DNA of 64,000 bases from Paraburkholderia sp. BL25I1N1 (GCF_003002025.1 NZ_PVZB01000006.1:62001-126000), one strand, 5' to 3'; counted from the stretch's first letter, positions 7,914-17,223 are shown. Translations and numbers: made by a program. The notes: generated by a model not told the origin, from the sequence alone.

Positions 7914-9929
7914 TTACCGCTTATCAACCACCGTCGTGTTATAGGTCGTCGCGCCGATCACCACATTGTTCAACGTAATGCCGTTGACGTTGTACGCGTA
8001 GATCGGCCCGGGCGTGGTCGCGCTCGCGGGTCCGGCCGAAACGGCCGTGCCCAGATTGCAGTTCGAGATCGTCACGCCGGTAATCGGCGGAATGGTCGGC
8101 GTCGGGGCCGCGCCGTTGTAGTCGAACGCGACAGGGCCTTGCGCGACGATCGCCTGGAAGCACGAGCCGGTCACGCCGTTAAGCGTCACGTTGCTCGCCT
8201 TCACGTTTGAAATGTTCACGTTCTGCACGACCGCCGGCCGGATGCGAATGGCGTCGTTGGCCGGCTGATAGTCGCAGTCGAACGTGATCAGGCCGCCCTG
8301 TGCCGCCGACGGATTGGCCGCGCCCGCTGTCACGACACCAAGCGGCACCGTGGCGTTGATCGGACTGCCGCTCAGCAACGCGCTGCCGTAACCCGCGCCT
8401 TTCAGGCTGACGCCGTTCGGCAGCGTGACGGTATCGACATAGAAGTTCTTCACGAAGCCGCCGCGATTCATATTCGTCTTGATGCGAATCGCGATGTTCA
8501 GCGGATTGGTCGCCCAGTTCTGATTGAGCATCTGCAGATTGCGGGCGTAGATATTCTGCACGCCGCCGCCCATTTCGCTGCCGAGCGTGATGCCGCCGTG
8601 GCCGCTGTTCATGATGCAGTTCTGGATCACGTGATTCTGCGCGGGGCCGTATTGCGTATCCAGATCCTTGCCCGACTTGATTGCGATGCAGTCGTCGCCG
8701 GTGTTGAACGTGACGCTGTCGCACAGCACGTTGTCGCACGCGTCCGGATCGAAGCCGTCGTTATTCGGGCCGATGCTGTTGGTCGTCACGCCGCGAATCA
8801 CGACGTTCTTGCAATCGGTCGGATGATGCTGCCAGAACGGCGTGTTGTTGGTGCAGTAGTTCTCCATCAACACATTCGTGCAGCCGATGAACTCGACCAT
8901 GCACGGACGCAGATAGTGGCCGACGCCGAAGACTCGCTGCGCGACAGGCACGCCGGCTTCGGAGAGCGCGGGCAGGTAGTTCTGGTCCTCCTGCCACGGC
9001 GTCGTGGGACTGGTCAGCTGCGCATAAAGCGCATCGGAAATGCCCGGCGCGGCGGTTTTCAGGTCGACGTTCTTCGGATTGAGATACACCTGCGACGGCG
9101 TCGACGAATTCACGCAACCGTACGCGCCATTCGATCCCTTGAAGGTCCACCAGCACGTGGCGGTGTTGCCGCTGCCGGCGAACGGTGTCATGGCTTGCCC
9201 GTTGAGCACCGAGGTCGCGTCTTCGCCGGTCAGCGCGATGTTGGTCTGGTTGCGTGCGTACACCGGCGAGCCGTAGTTCAGGCAATCGTTTGCCTGCCAG
9301 CGGCTATAGAACAGATTGCCGTTGGCGCCGCAAGCGACCGGGCCGTCCTTCGCGTAGTCGGCCGGGTTCGGGCTGAAATAGATCGTGCAATTCGCGCTGA
9401 GGTGGAAGTTCACGTTGCTCAGCAGCACGATCGGTCCGGCGCAGTACCAGGTGCCGGCCGGCACGACCACGCGTCCGCCGCCCGCGGCGTTGCAGGCCTG
9501 GATCGCAGCGAGAAACGCGGGGCGCGAGTCGAACGAAGCGGCGGCGTTGGTGTGGTTCGAACCAGGGCTCACGGCCGACGCCGAGCCTGTGTACGGATTG
9601 GTCGCGGCGACGACGGCGCACGGTGCGGCGCCGTACTGCGTGACGAGGAAGTCGCGTATGGGAAACATCGACTGGGTGATGCCCTGCAAGGACGCGATGA
9701 TCTGTGTCGCGGCGCCCGAGGTGCCCCAGATCGGATCCTGCACGACCGGCGGCGTGGTTGTCCCGCCGTTGACCGAGCCGCCGCAAGCGGACAGGCCGCC
9801 GAGCAACGTCGCCCCCGCTGATGTACCCGCCAGCACGATAAACGCGCGGCGAGCGGGCGAATTCGGTTCGGCCTGGCCGGGTGTTTTCGATGCTGCCCGC
9901 TTGCCGCTGGTTTTATCTATGTTTGCCAC
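7914..9929 (-). CDS. Exported GH28 polygalacturonase, Tat-type lipoprotein
   Basis: A 671-residue glycoside hydrolase family 28 protein expected to cleave alpha-1,4-galacturonan in pectin. All four family motifs are present in order: NNDGFDPDAC (about residues 388-397), GDDCIAIKSG (about 408-417), SGHGGITLGSE (about 440) and IRIKT (about 480). These include the three catalytic aspartates and the substrate-binding His and RxK. The N-terminus has twin arginines (Arg27-Arg28 in ARRAFIV), a hydrophobic stretch, and a lipobox LSAC with Cys49, so Tat export and lipid anchoring are inferred. A Gly/Thr/Pro linker follows. The start codon is GTG with GGAG seven bases upstream. It supplies galacturonate to the surrounding pathway, although no operator copy is visible in its own upstream region. 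Confidence 0.92.
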   Translation of the reverse strand: MANIDKTSGKRAASKTPGQAEPNSPARRAFIVLAGTSAGATLLGGLSACGGSVNGGTTTPPVVQDPIWGTSGAATQIIASLQGITQSMFPIRDFLVTQYGAAPCAVVAATNPYTGSASAVSPGSNHTNAAASFDSRPAFLAAIQACNAAGGGRVVVPAGTWYCAGPIVLLSNVNFHLSANCTIYFSPNPADYAKDGPVACGANGNLFYSRWQANDCLNYGSPVYARNQTNIALTGEDATSVLNGQAMTPFAGSGNTATCWWTFKGSNGAYGCVNSSTPSQVYLNPKNVDLKTAAPGISDALYAQLTSPTTPWQEDQNYLPALSEAGVPVAQRVFGVGHYLRPCMVEFIGCTNVLMENYCTNNTPFWQHHPTDCKNVVIRGVTTNSIGPNNDGFDPDACDNVLCDSVTFNTGDDCIAIKSGKDLDTQYGPAQNHVIQNCIMNSGHGGITLGSEMGGGVQNIYARNLQMLNQNWATNPLNIAIRIKTNMNRGGFVKNFYVDTVTLPNGVSLKGAGYGSALLSGSPINATVPLGVVTAGAANPSAAQGGLITFDCDYQPANDAIRIRPAVVQNVNISNVKASNVTLNGVTGSCFQAIVAQGPVAFDYNGAAPTPTIPPITGVTISNCNLGTAVSAGPASATTPGPIYAYNVNGITLNNVVIGATTYNTTVVDKR

Positions 9930-10108
9930 GGATGTCTCCTTGCCCTTTGCGGGCGTTGTCAGTAATCGTTGCTACTTTTGGGATGCAGAGGCAGTTCGTC
10001 AAAGCCGTTTGTTTACGTAAGGCATCCTTAATATTTGTAAAAAAGCTCTGCCGATAAAAGCGGCGCAACTTTTGTCAACTCACGGCAGAGAGGAGGGAAT
10101 GCACGAAT

Positions 10109-10150
10109 GCGCCGCTGCTTGCCTATCTTTCACGGCAAGCGGAGCGGCGC
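10109..10150. terminator. Hairpin downstream of garR
   Basis: GCGCCGCT plus GCTTGCC pair with GGCAAGC plus AGCGGCGC, with a two-base bulge and a loop of about ten bases. It lies 20 bases beyond the garR stop codon and before the polygalacturonase promoter. No T-tract follows on the minus strand. Confidence 0.5.
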
Positions 10151-10170
10151 ATCAAACAGCGGCGTGCGGC

Positions 10171-11064
10171 TTAAGCGGTTTTCTGGCCAATCTCGTGATC
10201 GGCGAGGAATTCGAGTGCGCGCACCATTGCCGAGTGGTCCCACGCCTTGCCGCCGTGCGCGACGCAGGCGTTGAACAGCGCCTGGCAGGTGGCGGTATTC
10301 GGCAGGGACACGCCGAGCGATTGCGCGGTCGAGAGCGCGAGGTTCAGATCCTTCTGATGCAGTTCGATGCGGAAGCCCGGATCGAAAGTGCGTTTGGTCA
10401 TGCGTTCGCCGTGCACTTCGAGAATGCGCGACGACGCGAAGCCGCCCATCAGCGCTTCACGTACGCGCGCCGGATCGACGCCGGCCTTGGAGGCGAGCAG
10501 CAGCGCTTCGCCCACAGCCTCGATCGTCGCGGCGACGATCACCTGGTTTGCGACCTTGCACACCTGTCCGGCGCCGACGCCGCCGATCAGCGTGACGTTC
10601 TTGCCCATCATGTCGAACAGCGGCTTGACGGCATCGAACGTGGCGGTTTCGCCGCCCACCATGATGGTCAGCGAGCCGGCCTTGGCGCCGACTTCGCCGC
10701 CGGAAACCGGCGCATCCAGATAGTCCGCGCCGCTCTCACGCACGCGGGCCGCGAACTCGCGCGTGGCCATCGGCGAAATCGAGCTCATGTCGACGACGGT
10801 TTGTCCCGCGCGCAGCACGCTCGCGAGACCCTGCTCGCCGAACAGTACGCGCTCGACATCAGGTGTATCCGGCACCATGATGAAAATCACGTCGGCCTGC
10901 GCGGCCACCGCGCCGGGGCTATCGCACGCGACGGCGCCCGCCTGGACGAGATCGTCGGGCACGCCGCTGCGCGTGAACGCCGCCAGCGCGACGCCGTTCT
11001 TGAGAAGGTTGGCGGCCATGGGTTTGCCCATGATGCCGAGTCCGATAAAGCCTGCTTTTTGCAT
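10171..11064 (-). CDS. garR: 2-hydroxy-3-oxopropionate (tartronate semialdehyde) reductase
   Basis: A 297-residue beta-hydroxyacid dehydrogenase that reduces tartronate semialdehyde to D-glycerate with NAD(P)H. The N-terminus has the dinucleotide motif GLGIMGKPMA, and the substrate motif DAPVSGGEVGAKAGSL is typical of the family. The catalytic Lys lies in GAGQVCKVANQ at about residue 170. The start at 11064 is chosen over an upstream in-frame ATG because GGAG lies five bases before it. It is the second gene of garL-garR, 31 bases after garL. The pair forms the GarL/GarR branch of galactarate catabolism, converting 5-keto-4-deoxyglucarate to pyruvate and glycerate. Confidence 0.9.
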   Translation of the reverse strand: MQKAGFIGLGIMGKPMAANLLKNGVALAAFTRSGVPDDLVQAGAVACDSPGAVAAQADVIFIMVPDTPDVERVLFGEQGLASVLRAGQTVVDMSSISPMATREFAARVRESGADYLDAPVSGGEVGAKAGSLTIMVGGETATFDAVKPLFDMMGKNVTLIGGVGAGQVCKVANQVIVAATIEAVGEALLLASKAGVDPARVREALMGGFASSRILEVHGERMTKRTFDPGFRIELHQKDLNLALSTAQSLGVSLPNTATCQALFNACVAHGGKAWDHSAMVRALEFLADHEIGQKTA

Positions 11065-11095
11065 GGAATGCTCCGAAGATGTCATGGCGGCCGCG

Positions 11096-11896
11096 TTACT
11101 GCTGGCCCGCCTGTTTCTGCATGAAGTGTTTCTGAACCGTCTGCGCGGCGCCTTTCAGCAGCCCCATATCCGCGCACACCGCGACGACGCGGCAGCCCAT
11201 GGAAATATAGCGTTCGGCGTCGGCCTGCACCGGGGCGAGGATGCCACTCGACTTGCCCGCCGCCTGCGCGCGTTCGAACACGTGCGCGATCGCCGCCTGC
11301 ACGTCCGGGTGATTCGCATTGCCGAGTTGGCCGTAAGCGGCCGCGAGGTCGGATGGGCCGACGAACACGGCGTCCACGCCGTCCACGGCGAGAATCTCGT
11401 CGATCGAGTCGACAGCCTTGCGGCTTTCTATCTGCACGATCACGCAGACGTTGTCGTTGGCGACGCTAAAGTAATCGGCCACGGTCGCATAATGGTTGCC
11501 GCGATGACTCACCGATACGCCGCGAATGCCCTGCGGCGGGTAGCGCGTGGCGGCGACGGCGCGGGCCGCGTCGTCGGCGCTTTCCACGAACGGCACCAGA
11601 AAATTCGAGAAGCCGCTGTCGAGAAGTCGCTTGATGAACACGCTGTCGTTGGCGGGCGGCCGCACGACCGGCGCGCTGGCGCTGTCTTTGAGCGCCATCA
11701 GTTGAGGAATCAGCGTGAGCACGTCGTTCGGCGCGTGCTCGGCGTCCAGCAGCATCCAGTCGAAACCGACAATGCCGAGCAGCTCGGTGACGATCGGGCT
11801 GGCGAGCGACGCCCAGCAGCCGATCAGGGTTTCGCCGCCGCAGACTGCCCGGCGGAAACTATTGGGTAAGGGCTGGTAAGGTGTGACGGCGGGCAT
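11096..11896 (-). CDS. garL: 2-dehydro-3-deoxyglucarate aldolase (HpcH/HpaI family)
   Basis: A 266-residue class II metal-dependent aldolase of the HpcH/HpaI family. Family motifs include [13 protein letters not shown] (general-base His and metal-site region), [19 protein letters not shown] with the metal-binding Glu, and [12 protein letters not shown] with the metal-binding Asp. GarL cleaves 2-dehydro-3-deoxyglucarate or its 5-dehydro isomer to pyruvate and tartronate semialdehyde, which garR downstream reduces. The GAGGAAA ribosome site eight bases before the ATG supports the start. A regulon operator lies about 60 bases upstream. A role in aromatic catabolism (HpaI) is the alternative, but the sugar-acid context argues against it. 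Confidence 0.88.
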   Translation of the reverse strand: MPAVTPYQPLPNSFRRAVCGGETLIGCWASLASPIVTELLGIVGFDWMLLDAEHAPNDVLTLIPQLMALKDSASAPVVRPPANDSVFIKRLLDSGFSNFLVPFVESADDAARAVAATRYPPQGIRGVSVSHRGNHYATVADYFSVANDNVCVIVQIESRKAVDSIDEILAVDGVDAVFVGPSDLAAAYGQLGNANHPDVQAAIAHVFERAQAAGKSSGILAPVQADAERYISMGCRVVAVCADMGLLKGAAQTVQKHFMQKQAGQQ

Positions 11897-11957
11897 GGGC
11901 GGGTTTCCTCAAGCGACAATGGGTCGGGCAAGCTCCGAAGACGGCTCAACATGGGTT

Positions 11958-11974
11958 ATAGGTCGTCGTATGTC
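11958..11974. promoter_or_regulatory. Uronate-regulon operator upstream of garL
   Basis: ATAGGTCGTCGTATGTC shares the GTCGTCGTA core of the other sites but diverges in the last bases. It lies about 62 bases before garL in the 222-base garL/dehydrogenase divergent promoter region, which also contains the site at 12072. Confidence 0.6.
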
Positions 11975-12071
11975 TTGATTGCAGATTAGCACCGGCCTCG
12001 CCGATTGTAACGGTCACGTTAACCCGAATTCCTCGCCAGGCAAGCGTTTCAGGTTGCGCGCACGCCTCACA

Positions 12072-12092
12072 ATGTTGTAGGATGACCTATAT
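12072..12092. promoter_or_regulatory. Uronate-regulon operator upstream of the 2,5-dioxovalerate dehydrogenase
   Basis: TTGTAGGATGACCTAT at this position is nearly identical to the site before garD. It ends 26 bases before the dehydrogenase start codon, a position where bound repressor would block RNA polymerase. Confidence 0.7.
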
Positions 12093-12118
12093 CTTAGGCC
12101 TTCACTCAAGGAAAGCAA

Positions 12119-13702
12119 ATGACAATTACCGGCGAAATGCTGATCGGCCGCAAAGCGGTGCGCGGCGAGGAAAAACCATTGCATGCGTTCAATCCTGCCA
12201 CGGGATCCGATATCGCGGAGCCGGTTTTCGGCAGCGGCTCGGCGGCGCTTGTCGGACAGGCGTGTGAGTTGGCGCAGCAAGCGTTCGATCCGTACCGTCA
12301 ACTGCCGCTCACGGTGCGCGCGGAGTTCCTGGAGCGTATCGCCGACGGCATCACGGCGCTGGGCGACGCGCTGATCGAACGGGCGCACCAGGAATCGGGT
12401 CTGCCGAAGGCGCGTCTCGAAGGCGAACGCGGCCGAACCACCGGCCAGCTCAAGCTGTTCGCGCAAGTCGTGCGTGCCGGCCAGTGGCTCGCCGCCACGC
12501 TCGATTCGCCGTTGCCGGAGCGCAAGCCGTTGCCGCGCTCGGACCTGCGCATGCAGAAGATTCCGCTCGGCCCGGTCGCGGTATTCGGCGCCAGCAATTT
12601 CCCGCTCGCGTTTTCGGTGGCGGGCGGCGACACGGCCGCCGCGCTCGCGGCCGGCTGCCCGGTGGTGGTGAAGGCGCACCGCGCTCACCTCGGCACCTCG
12701 GAGATGGTCGGCCGTGTGATCCAGCGGGTCGCGCAGGAAATGGACTTGCCTGAAGGCGTGTTCTCGATGATCGTCGGCGCGGGCAATTCCGTCGGCGAGG
12801 CGCTGGTCGCGCATCCGGCGATCAAGGCGGTCGGCTTCACCGGTTCGCGCGCGGGCGGCACGTCGCTGATGCGCGTGGCGGCGGCGCGTGCCGAGCCAAT
12901 TCCGGTCTATGCGGAAATGAGCAGCATCAACCCCGTGTTTCTGCTGTCGAATGCGCTGTCGGCGCGCGGCGAGAGCATCGCGCGCGGCTTCGTCGATTCG
13001 CTCGTGCTCGGCGCCGGTCAGTTCTGTACCAATCCGGGCCTCGCGATTGCCGTCGACAGCGACGCGCTCAAGACATTCGTCGCAACGGCGTCCGACGCGC
13101 TGAGCGGCAAGCCCGCGCAGACCATGCTGACGTCGGGCATCTGCGCGGCCTATGAGGAAGGCGAGGGCAAGCTGGCCGCGATCAAGGGCGTCGAAGCCGT
13201 GGCTCGCGGTGTCGATACAACCGGGCCGACCCAGGCGCGCGCGGCGCTGTTCGTGACCGATGCGCAGACGTTCCTCGCCACGCCGGCGCTGGAAGACGAA
13301 GTGTTCGGCCCGGCCTCGACCATCGTGCGTTGCAAGGACGAACAGGAAATGCTGGCGGTCGCCGAGTACTTCGACGGCCAGTTGACGGCCACGGTGCAGA
13401 TGGACAGCGCCGATCTGGCGTCGGCGAAAAAGCTGGTGCCGATTCTCGAACGCAAGGCCGGGCGGATTCTGGTGAACGGTTTCCCGACGGGCGTCGAGGT
13501 GTCGCACGCGATGGTGCACGGCGGCCCGTTCCCGGCTACGTCCGATAGCCGCGCGACTTCGGTTGGCACGACGTCGATCGAGCGTTTCCTGCGTCCGGTG
13601 TGCTACCAGGATTTCCCGGCTGATCTGCTGCCGCAAGCGCTGACCGACAGCAATCCGCTGGATCTGTGGCGTCGTCGCGATGGCGAGATCACGCGCAGCT
13701 AA
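12119..13702 (+). CDS. 2,5-dioxovalerate (alpha-ketoglutaric semialdehyde) dehydrogenase
   Basis: A 527-residue aldehyde dehydrogenase that oxidises 2,5-dioxopentanoate to 2-oxoglutarate with NAD(P)+, the last step of the KdgD branch. Catalytic residues are visible: Glu266 in YAEMSSINP and Cys303 in GAGQFCTNPG; GAGNSVGEALVAHP marks the cofactor region. The N-terminus with HAFNPATG and the motif AEMSSINPVF are characteristic of the ketoglutaric-semialdehyde dehydrogenase subfamily rather than general ALDHs. The gene is divergent from garL, with a regulon operator 26 bases upstream of its start, and is closed by a strong terminator. Confidence 0.9.
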   Translation: MTITGEMLIGRKAVRGEEKPLHAFNPATGSDIAEPVFGSGSAALVGQACELAQQAFDPYRQLPLTVRAEFLERIADGITALGDALIERAHQESGLPKARLEGERGRTTGQLKLFAQVVRAGQWLAATLDSPLPERKPLPRSDLRMQKIPLGPVAVFGASNFPLAFSVAGGDTAAALAAGCPVVVKAHRAHLGTSEMVGRVIQRVAQEMDLPEGVFSMIVGAGNSVGEALVAHPAIKAVGFTGSRAGGTSLMRVAAARAEPIPVYAEMSSINPVFLLSNALSARGESIARGFVDSLVLGAGQFCTNPGLAIAVDSDALKTFVATASDALSGKPAQTMLTSGICAAYEEGEGKLAAIKGVEAVARGVDTTGPTQARAALFVTDAQTFLATPALEDEVFGPASTIVRCKDEQEMLAVAEYFDGQLTATVQMDSADLASAKKLVPILERKAGRILVNGFPTGVEVSHAMVHGGPFPATSDSRATSVGTTSIERFLRPVCYQDFPADLLPQALTDSNPLDLWRRRDGEITRS

Positions 13703-13726
13703 TTGGCGGGTGGTCGAGTGAAATGA

Positions 13727-13757
13727 AAAATGGCCGGGAGCGATCCCGGCCATTTTC
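13727..13757. terminator. Bidirectional rho-independent terminator
   Basis: A perfect 13-base stem (AAAATGGCCGGGA and its complement) has a GCGA loop, and A and T tracts lie at its base on both strands. It sits between the convergent dehydrogenase and regulator genes and can serve both. Confidence 0.9.
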
Positions 13758-13783
13758 ATTGGCGTGTAACTGAATGAACCGAC

Positions 13784-14527
13784 TCAGCTATTCGCCTCAG
13801 CCGCTTCATTCGCCCGCCGCAAGCGCTCGCGGCTATTGGACAGATGCATGCGCATCGCCGCGCGCGCGCCTTCTGCATCATGGCGCGAGATCGCTTCGAG
13901 AATGCTTTCGTGCTCGAGGTTGACGAGCGACAGATACGCATCCGGCTCCGCGCGCGCAATGCCCGCCGAATCGAGCCGGTTGCGCGGAATCAGCGCGCTG
14001 CCCATTTGCGTGAGGATGTCGACGAAATAGCGGTTGCCGGTGGCGCGCGCCACCGAGATATGAAACTGCAAATCGGCGTCCACGCTGTCCAGCCCGTTGT
14101 GACGCGTAGCTTCGATTGCGTCGAGCGCGGTGCGCATGCGGGCGAGGTCGTCCGGCTTGGCGCGCTGGGCCGCGAGACCCGCGCACTCCGTTTCCAGGCT
14201 GATGCGCAGTTCGAGGATGGACAACACGTCGCGCAAGGTGGTGGCGGGGACCATGTCGATGCCCAGCTTTTCGCGCTGCGGCTCCAGCACGAAGCTGCCG
14301 ATGCCGTGCCGCGTCTCGATGATCTTGCCCGCCTGCAAACGCGAAATCGCCTCGCGAATCACGGTGCGGCTCACGCTCAGCGTGACCATGAGTTGCGATT
14401 CGGTGGGCAGTTTGTCGCCGGGCTTCAAGGCGTTGGACGCAATTTGCTCGGTGACGTAGCTGACGACGAACTCGGCAAGATTACGCGCGCGTCGTGGCGG
14501 TGCCGCGGATGCCAGTGGTGTAGCCAT
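13784..14527 (-). CDS. FadR-subfamily GntR transcriptional regulator of the uronate genes
   Basis: A 247-residue regulator. An N-terminal winged helix-turn-helix spans about residues 18-85, with LKPGDKLPTESQL and VSRTVIREAISRLQ, the hallmarks of GntR proteins. A C-terminal FCD ligand-binding domain spans about residues 95-235, with conserved Asp/His positions in DADLQFHISVARATGN and ESILEAISRHDAEGA. FCD regulators commonly sense sugar acids or other carboxylates through a metal centre. The gene lies within the uronate island. A 13-base palindrome, GTCGTCTGACGAC, related to the regulon operator sits about 55 bases upstream, suggesting autoregulation. That it controls all the operator-bearing units is inferred. 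Confidence 0.88.
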   Translation of the reverse strand: MATPLASAAPPRRARNLAEFVVSYVTEQIASNALKPGDKLPTESQLMVTLSVSRTVIREAISRLQAGKIIETRHGIGSFVLEPQREKLGIDMVPATTLRDVLSILELRISLETECAGLAAQRAKPDDLARMRTALDAIEATRHNGLDSVDADLQFHISVARATGNRYFVDILTQMGSALIPRNRLDSAGIARAEPDAYLSLVNLEHESILEAISRHDAEGARAAMRMHLSNSRERLRRANEAAEANS

Positions 14528-14574
14528 CGAAAACGCCCCTTGAATCAGATAGTTGCAGACACTTCATGCGTTTC

Positions 14575-14604
14575 ATTATACCGTCGTCTGACGACTGATT
14601 ATAA
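14575..14604. promoter_or_regulatory. Palindromic operator before the FadR-type regulator gene
   Basis: The core GTCGTCTGACGAC (14583-14595) is a perfect palindrome around a central T and is flanked by ATTATA repeats. It shares GTCGTC with the other operators and lies about 55 bases upstream of the regulator start, fitting an autoregulatory site. Confidence 0.6.
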
Positions 14605-14727
14605 CCACGCCATGTCATTTTTCGGACCGGCGTCCGATACCGCGCCGGAATCCTTTCCCGTCTGCGTTTTACCCTGCCGCAACGCTCATTTCGCCGTCCG
14701 CAGGGAAGTACGATAACCGCTACGCGA

Positions 14728-16080
14728 TCAACTCGGCCGCAGTTCGACCCGCTTGATGTCTTTCACGATCACGAGATAGCTGAACACCGTGAGCAGGGCG
14801 TTGATGCCCACGAACACCAGCGCGCCGTTGAACGAGCCGGTCTTCGCCACGAGATAGCCGATCACGATCGGCGTCACGATACCGGCGACGTTGCCGAACA
14901 TATTGAAGATCGCGCCCGAGAGACCGAGCGCTTCCCGCGGCGATGTATCGGCGACGACCGCCCAGCCGAGCGCACCGATGCCTTTGCCGAAGAACGCAAG
15001 CGACATGAGCGCGACGACGACCCAGTCGGTCGACACATAATTGCAGCCGATGATGCAAACCGACAGCAGCATGCCCCCGACAATCGGCACCTTGCGCGCG
15101 ACGGTCAGCGAATGGCCGCGGCGGATCAGCCCGTCGGAGAGAATGCCGCCGAGCACACCGCCGGAGAATCCGCAGATCGCAGGCAGCGAGGCGACCAGAC
15201 CCGCTTGCAGAATCGTCATGCCGCGCGCCTGCACGAGGTAGATCGGGAACCAGGTCAGGAAGAAGTAGGTCAGCACGTTGATGCAGTACTGCGCGAGATA
15301 GACGCCTAGCAGCATACGGTTGCTGAGCAGTTGGCGAACCAGAGACCAGCCGCCGGTGTGCTCGATCCTGCCGGCCGGGCGGGTTGTCTTCTGGCCGTTG
15401 ACCACGCCGCCGCCTTGCTCGATGTACTCCAGTTCTGAACGCGAAACCCGCGGATGATCAGCGGGATTCTTCATCACCTTCAGCCACGTGAGCGCGAGCA
15501 GGAGGCCCATCACGCCCATGACGACATAGACCATGTGCCAGCCGAACGCGTGCGTGAGCCACGCCATCAGCGGCGTGAACACCACGGCGGCGAAGTATTG
15601 CGCCGAATTGAAAATGGCCGACGCCGTGCCACGTTCGTTGGTCGGGAACCAGCTCGCCACTACCTTGGCATTGGCGGGAAACGCCGGCGATTCGGCCGCG
15701 CCCATCGCGAAGCGCAGCGCGAACAGCGCGGTGACGGCGGCTGCCGCGCTGCCCAGCAGACCGATCGAACTTTGCAGCAAAGTGAAGAGCGACCAGAAGA
15801 AAATGCTTGCCGCGTAAACGCGCCGTGCGCCGAAGCGATCCAGCAACCAGCCGGCCGGCAGTTGCGACAGCACGTAGGCCCAACTGAACGCCGAGAAAAT
15901 GTAGCCCATGCGGATCGCGTCGAAGCCGAACTCGGCGCGCATGGCCGAGCCGGTCACCGACAGCGTGGCGCGGTCCGCATAGTTGAAGGTCGTGATCAGA
16001 AAGATCAGCAACAGGATCGCGTAGCGGACTCGGGTGCGCTTTGCGACGTGGGCGGCACTCGCGGTGCGGCTCATTTCCAT
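14728..16080 (-). CDS. MFS galactarate/glucarate transporter (GudP/GarP-like)
   Basis: A 450-residue permease with about twelve transmembrane helices. The first helix has FNYADRATLSV and the loop has AESPAFPANAKVVASWFP, both characteristic of the GudP/GarP branch of the anion:cation symporters. This branch takes up aldarates in symport with protons. The ATG at 16080 is preferred to the one at 16086 because AGGAG abuts the latter and is six bases from the former. The gene follows kdgD on the same strand after a terminator, so it may have its own weak promoter or depend on read-through. Whether glucarate or galactarate is preferred cannot be told from sequence. Confidence 0.87.
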   Translation of the reverse strand: MEMSRTASAAHVAKRTRVRYAILLLIFLITTFNYADRATLSVTGSAMRAEFGFDAIRMGYIFSAFSWAYVLSQLPAGWLLDRFGARRVYAASIFFWSLFTLLQSSIGLLGSAAAAVTALFALRFAMGAAESPAFPANAKVVASWFPTNERGTASAIFNSAQYFAAVVFTPLMAWLTHAFGWHMVYVVMGVMGLLLALTWLKVMKNPADHPRVSRSELEYIEQGGGVVNGQKTTRPAGRIEHTGGWSLVRQLLSNRMLLGVYLAQYCINVLTYFFLTWFPIYLVQARGMTILQAGLVASLPAICGFSGGVLGGILSDGLIRRGHSLTVARKVPIVGGMLLSVCIIGCNYVSTDWVVVALMSLAFFGKGIGALGWAVVADTSPREALGLSGAIFNMFGNVAGIVTPIVIGYLVAKTGSFNGALVFVGINALLTVFSYLVIVKDIKRVELRPS

Positions 16081-16181
16081 GGTCATCTCCTGAATTTCTT
16101 ATGCACGGGAGCGGACTTCTCCCTGGCAGCGAGACCGCACTATGCAGCCGCGGGCCTGTCGATACGTGCTCATGCGGCGGT

Positions 16182-16214
16182 ACAAAAAGGCCCGGCGACG
16201 TTGCCGTCCCGGGC
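16182..16214 (-). terminator. Rho-independent terminator after kdgD
   Basis: On the minus strand a GC-rich stem (GCCCGG plus GACG arms, one bulged base, four-base loop) is followed by CCTTTTTGT. It lies between kdgD and the MFS gene and probably reduces transport-gene expression relative to kdgD. Confidence 0.75.
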
Positions 16215-16305
16215 GCTCTTTGCGGTGCCGTTTATGCGGTCATCGTTCGCGCGGCCGCCGGGTGTCGACTGCCGCGGTTACGTCAATCCGGTTACGCCAA
16301 TCCGA

Positions 16306-17223
16306 TTACTGCGGGCCGAGCGACTTGATGAGCGCGTCCAGCTTGCTCATTTCTTCTTCCGTCAGATCGGTCAGCGGTGCGCGGACCGGGCCGGCGCTGT
16401 GGCCGACCAGCTTTGCGCCGGCCTTGACGATGCTGACCGCGTAGCCTGCGCGGCGGTTGCGGATCGCCAGGTACGGCAGGAAGAACTCGTCGATCAGCTT
16501 GCCGACGGTCGCGTGGTCGTCCGCGGCGATCGCGCGGTAGAAGTCCATCGCGGTCTTCGGAATGAAGTTGAACACCGCCGACGAATACACCGGCACGCCC
16601 AGTGCCTTGTACGCCGCGGCATAGACTTCAGCGGTCGGCAGGCCGCCGAGATACGAGAAGCGGTCGCCGAGACGGCGGCGGATCGACACCATGTTCTCGA
16701 TCTCGCCCACGCCGTCCTTGAAGCCGATCAGGTTCGGGCAGCGCTCGGCCAGACCTTCGAGCATATCGGCGTTAAGCTTGGAGTTCGCGCGGTTGTAGAT
16801 GATCACGCCCATGTTCGGCACGGACTTGCAAACTTCTTCGGCGTGCGCGGCGATGCCTTCCTGGCAGGCTTCCGTCAGGTAATGCGGCATCAACAGAATG
16901 CCGTTCGCGCCGTGACGCTCGGCTTCCTGTGCGTAGGCGATCGCGACGCGCGTCGGGCCGCCGGCGCCGGCCAGAATCGGCACCTTGCCTTTGCAGACTT
17001 CGGTGGCCGTTTTCACGACGTTCGAATAGTCGGTGTGCGTCAGCGAGAAGAACTCACCCGTGCCGCCGGCGACGAACAGCGCCGAAGCGCCGTAAGGCGC
17101 GAGCCATTCGAGGCGCTCAGCATAGGTATCGGCGCGGAAATCGCCTTGTTCGTCGAAGTCGGTGACCGGGAAGGACAGGAGGCCTTCGGAAACGATCTGC
17201 TTCAGTTCCTGCGGTGTCGTCAT
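16306..17223 (-). CDS. kdgD: 5-dehydro-4-deoxyglucarate dehydratase (decarboxylating)
   Basis: A 305-residue member of the dihydrodipicolinate synthase/N-acetylneuraminate lyase family. It converts 5-keto-4-deoxyglucarate to 2,5-dioxovalerate, CO2 and water through a Schiff base. The lysine is Lys169 in [11 protein letters not shown]. The glycine-rich carboxylate site is [13 protein letters not shown], and the tyrosine is in VIIYNRAN. The N-terminal [10 protein letters not shown] is typical of KdgD rather than DapA or NanA. The gene is divergent from garD across 226 bases holding two operator copies. It feeds the 2,5-dioxovalerate dehydrogenase at 12119-13702. Confidence 0.92.
   Translation of the reverse strand: MTTPQELKQIVSEGLLSFPVTDFDEQGDFRADTYAERLEWLAPYGASALFVAGGTGEFFSLTHTDYSNVVKTATEVCKGKVPILAGAGGPTRVAIAYAQEAERHGANGILLMPHYLTEACQEGIAAHAEEVCKSVPNMGVIIYNRANSKLNADMLEGLAERCPNLIGFKDGVGEIENMVSIRRRLGDRFSYLGGLPTAEVYAAAYKALGVPVYSSAVFNFIPKTAMDFYRAIAADDHATVGKLIDEFFLPYLAIRNRRAGYAVSIVKAGAKLVGHSAGPVRAPLTDLTEEEMSKLDALIKSLGPQ

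Noticed and set aside
7940..7952. Operator-like TTATAGGTCGTCG in the polygalacturonase gene
   Set aside because: Only a half-match, and inside the 3' coding end of the gene; no transcription start would be controlled there.
12014..13759. 581-residue frame on the minus strand
   Set aside because: Shadow of the 2,5-dioxovalerate dehydrogenase gene, whose catalytic Glu and Cys are intact on the plus strand.
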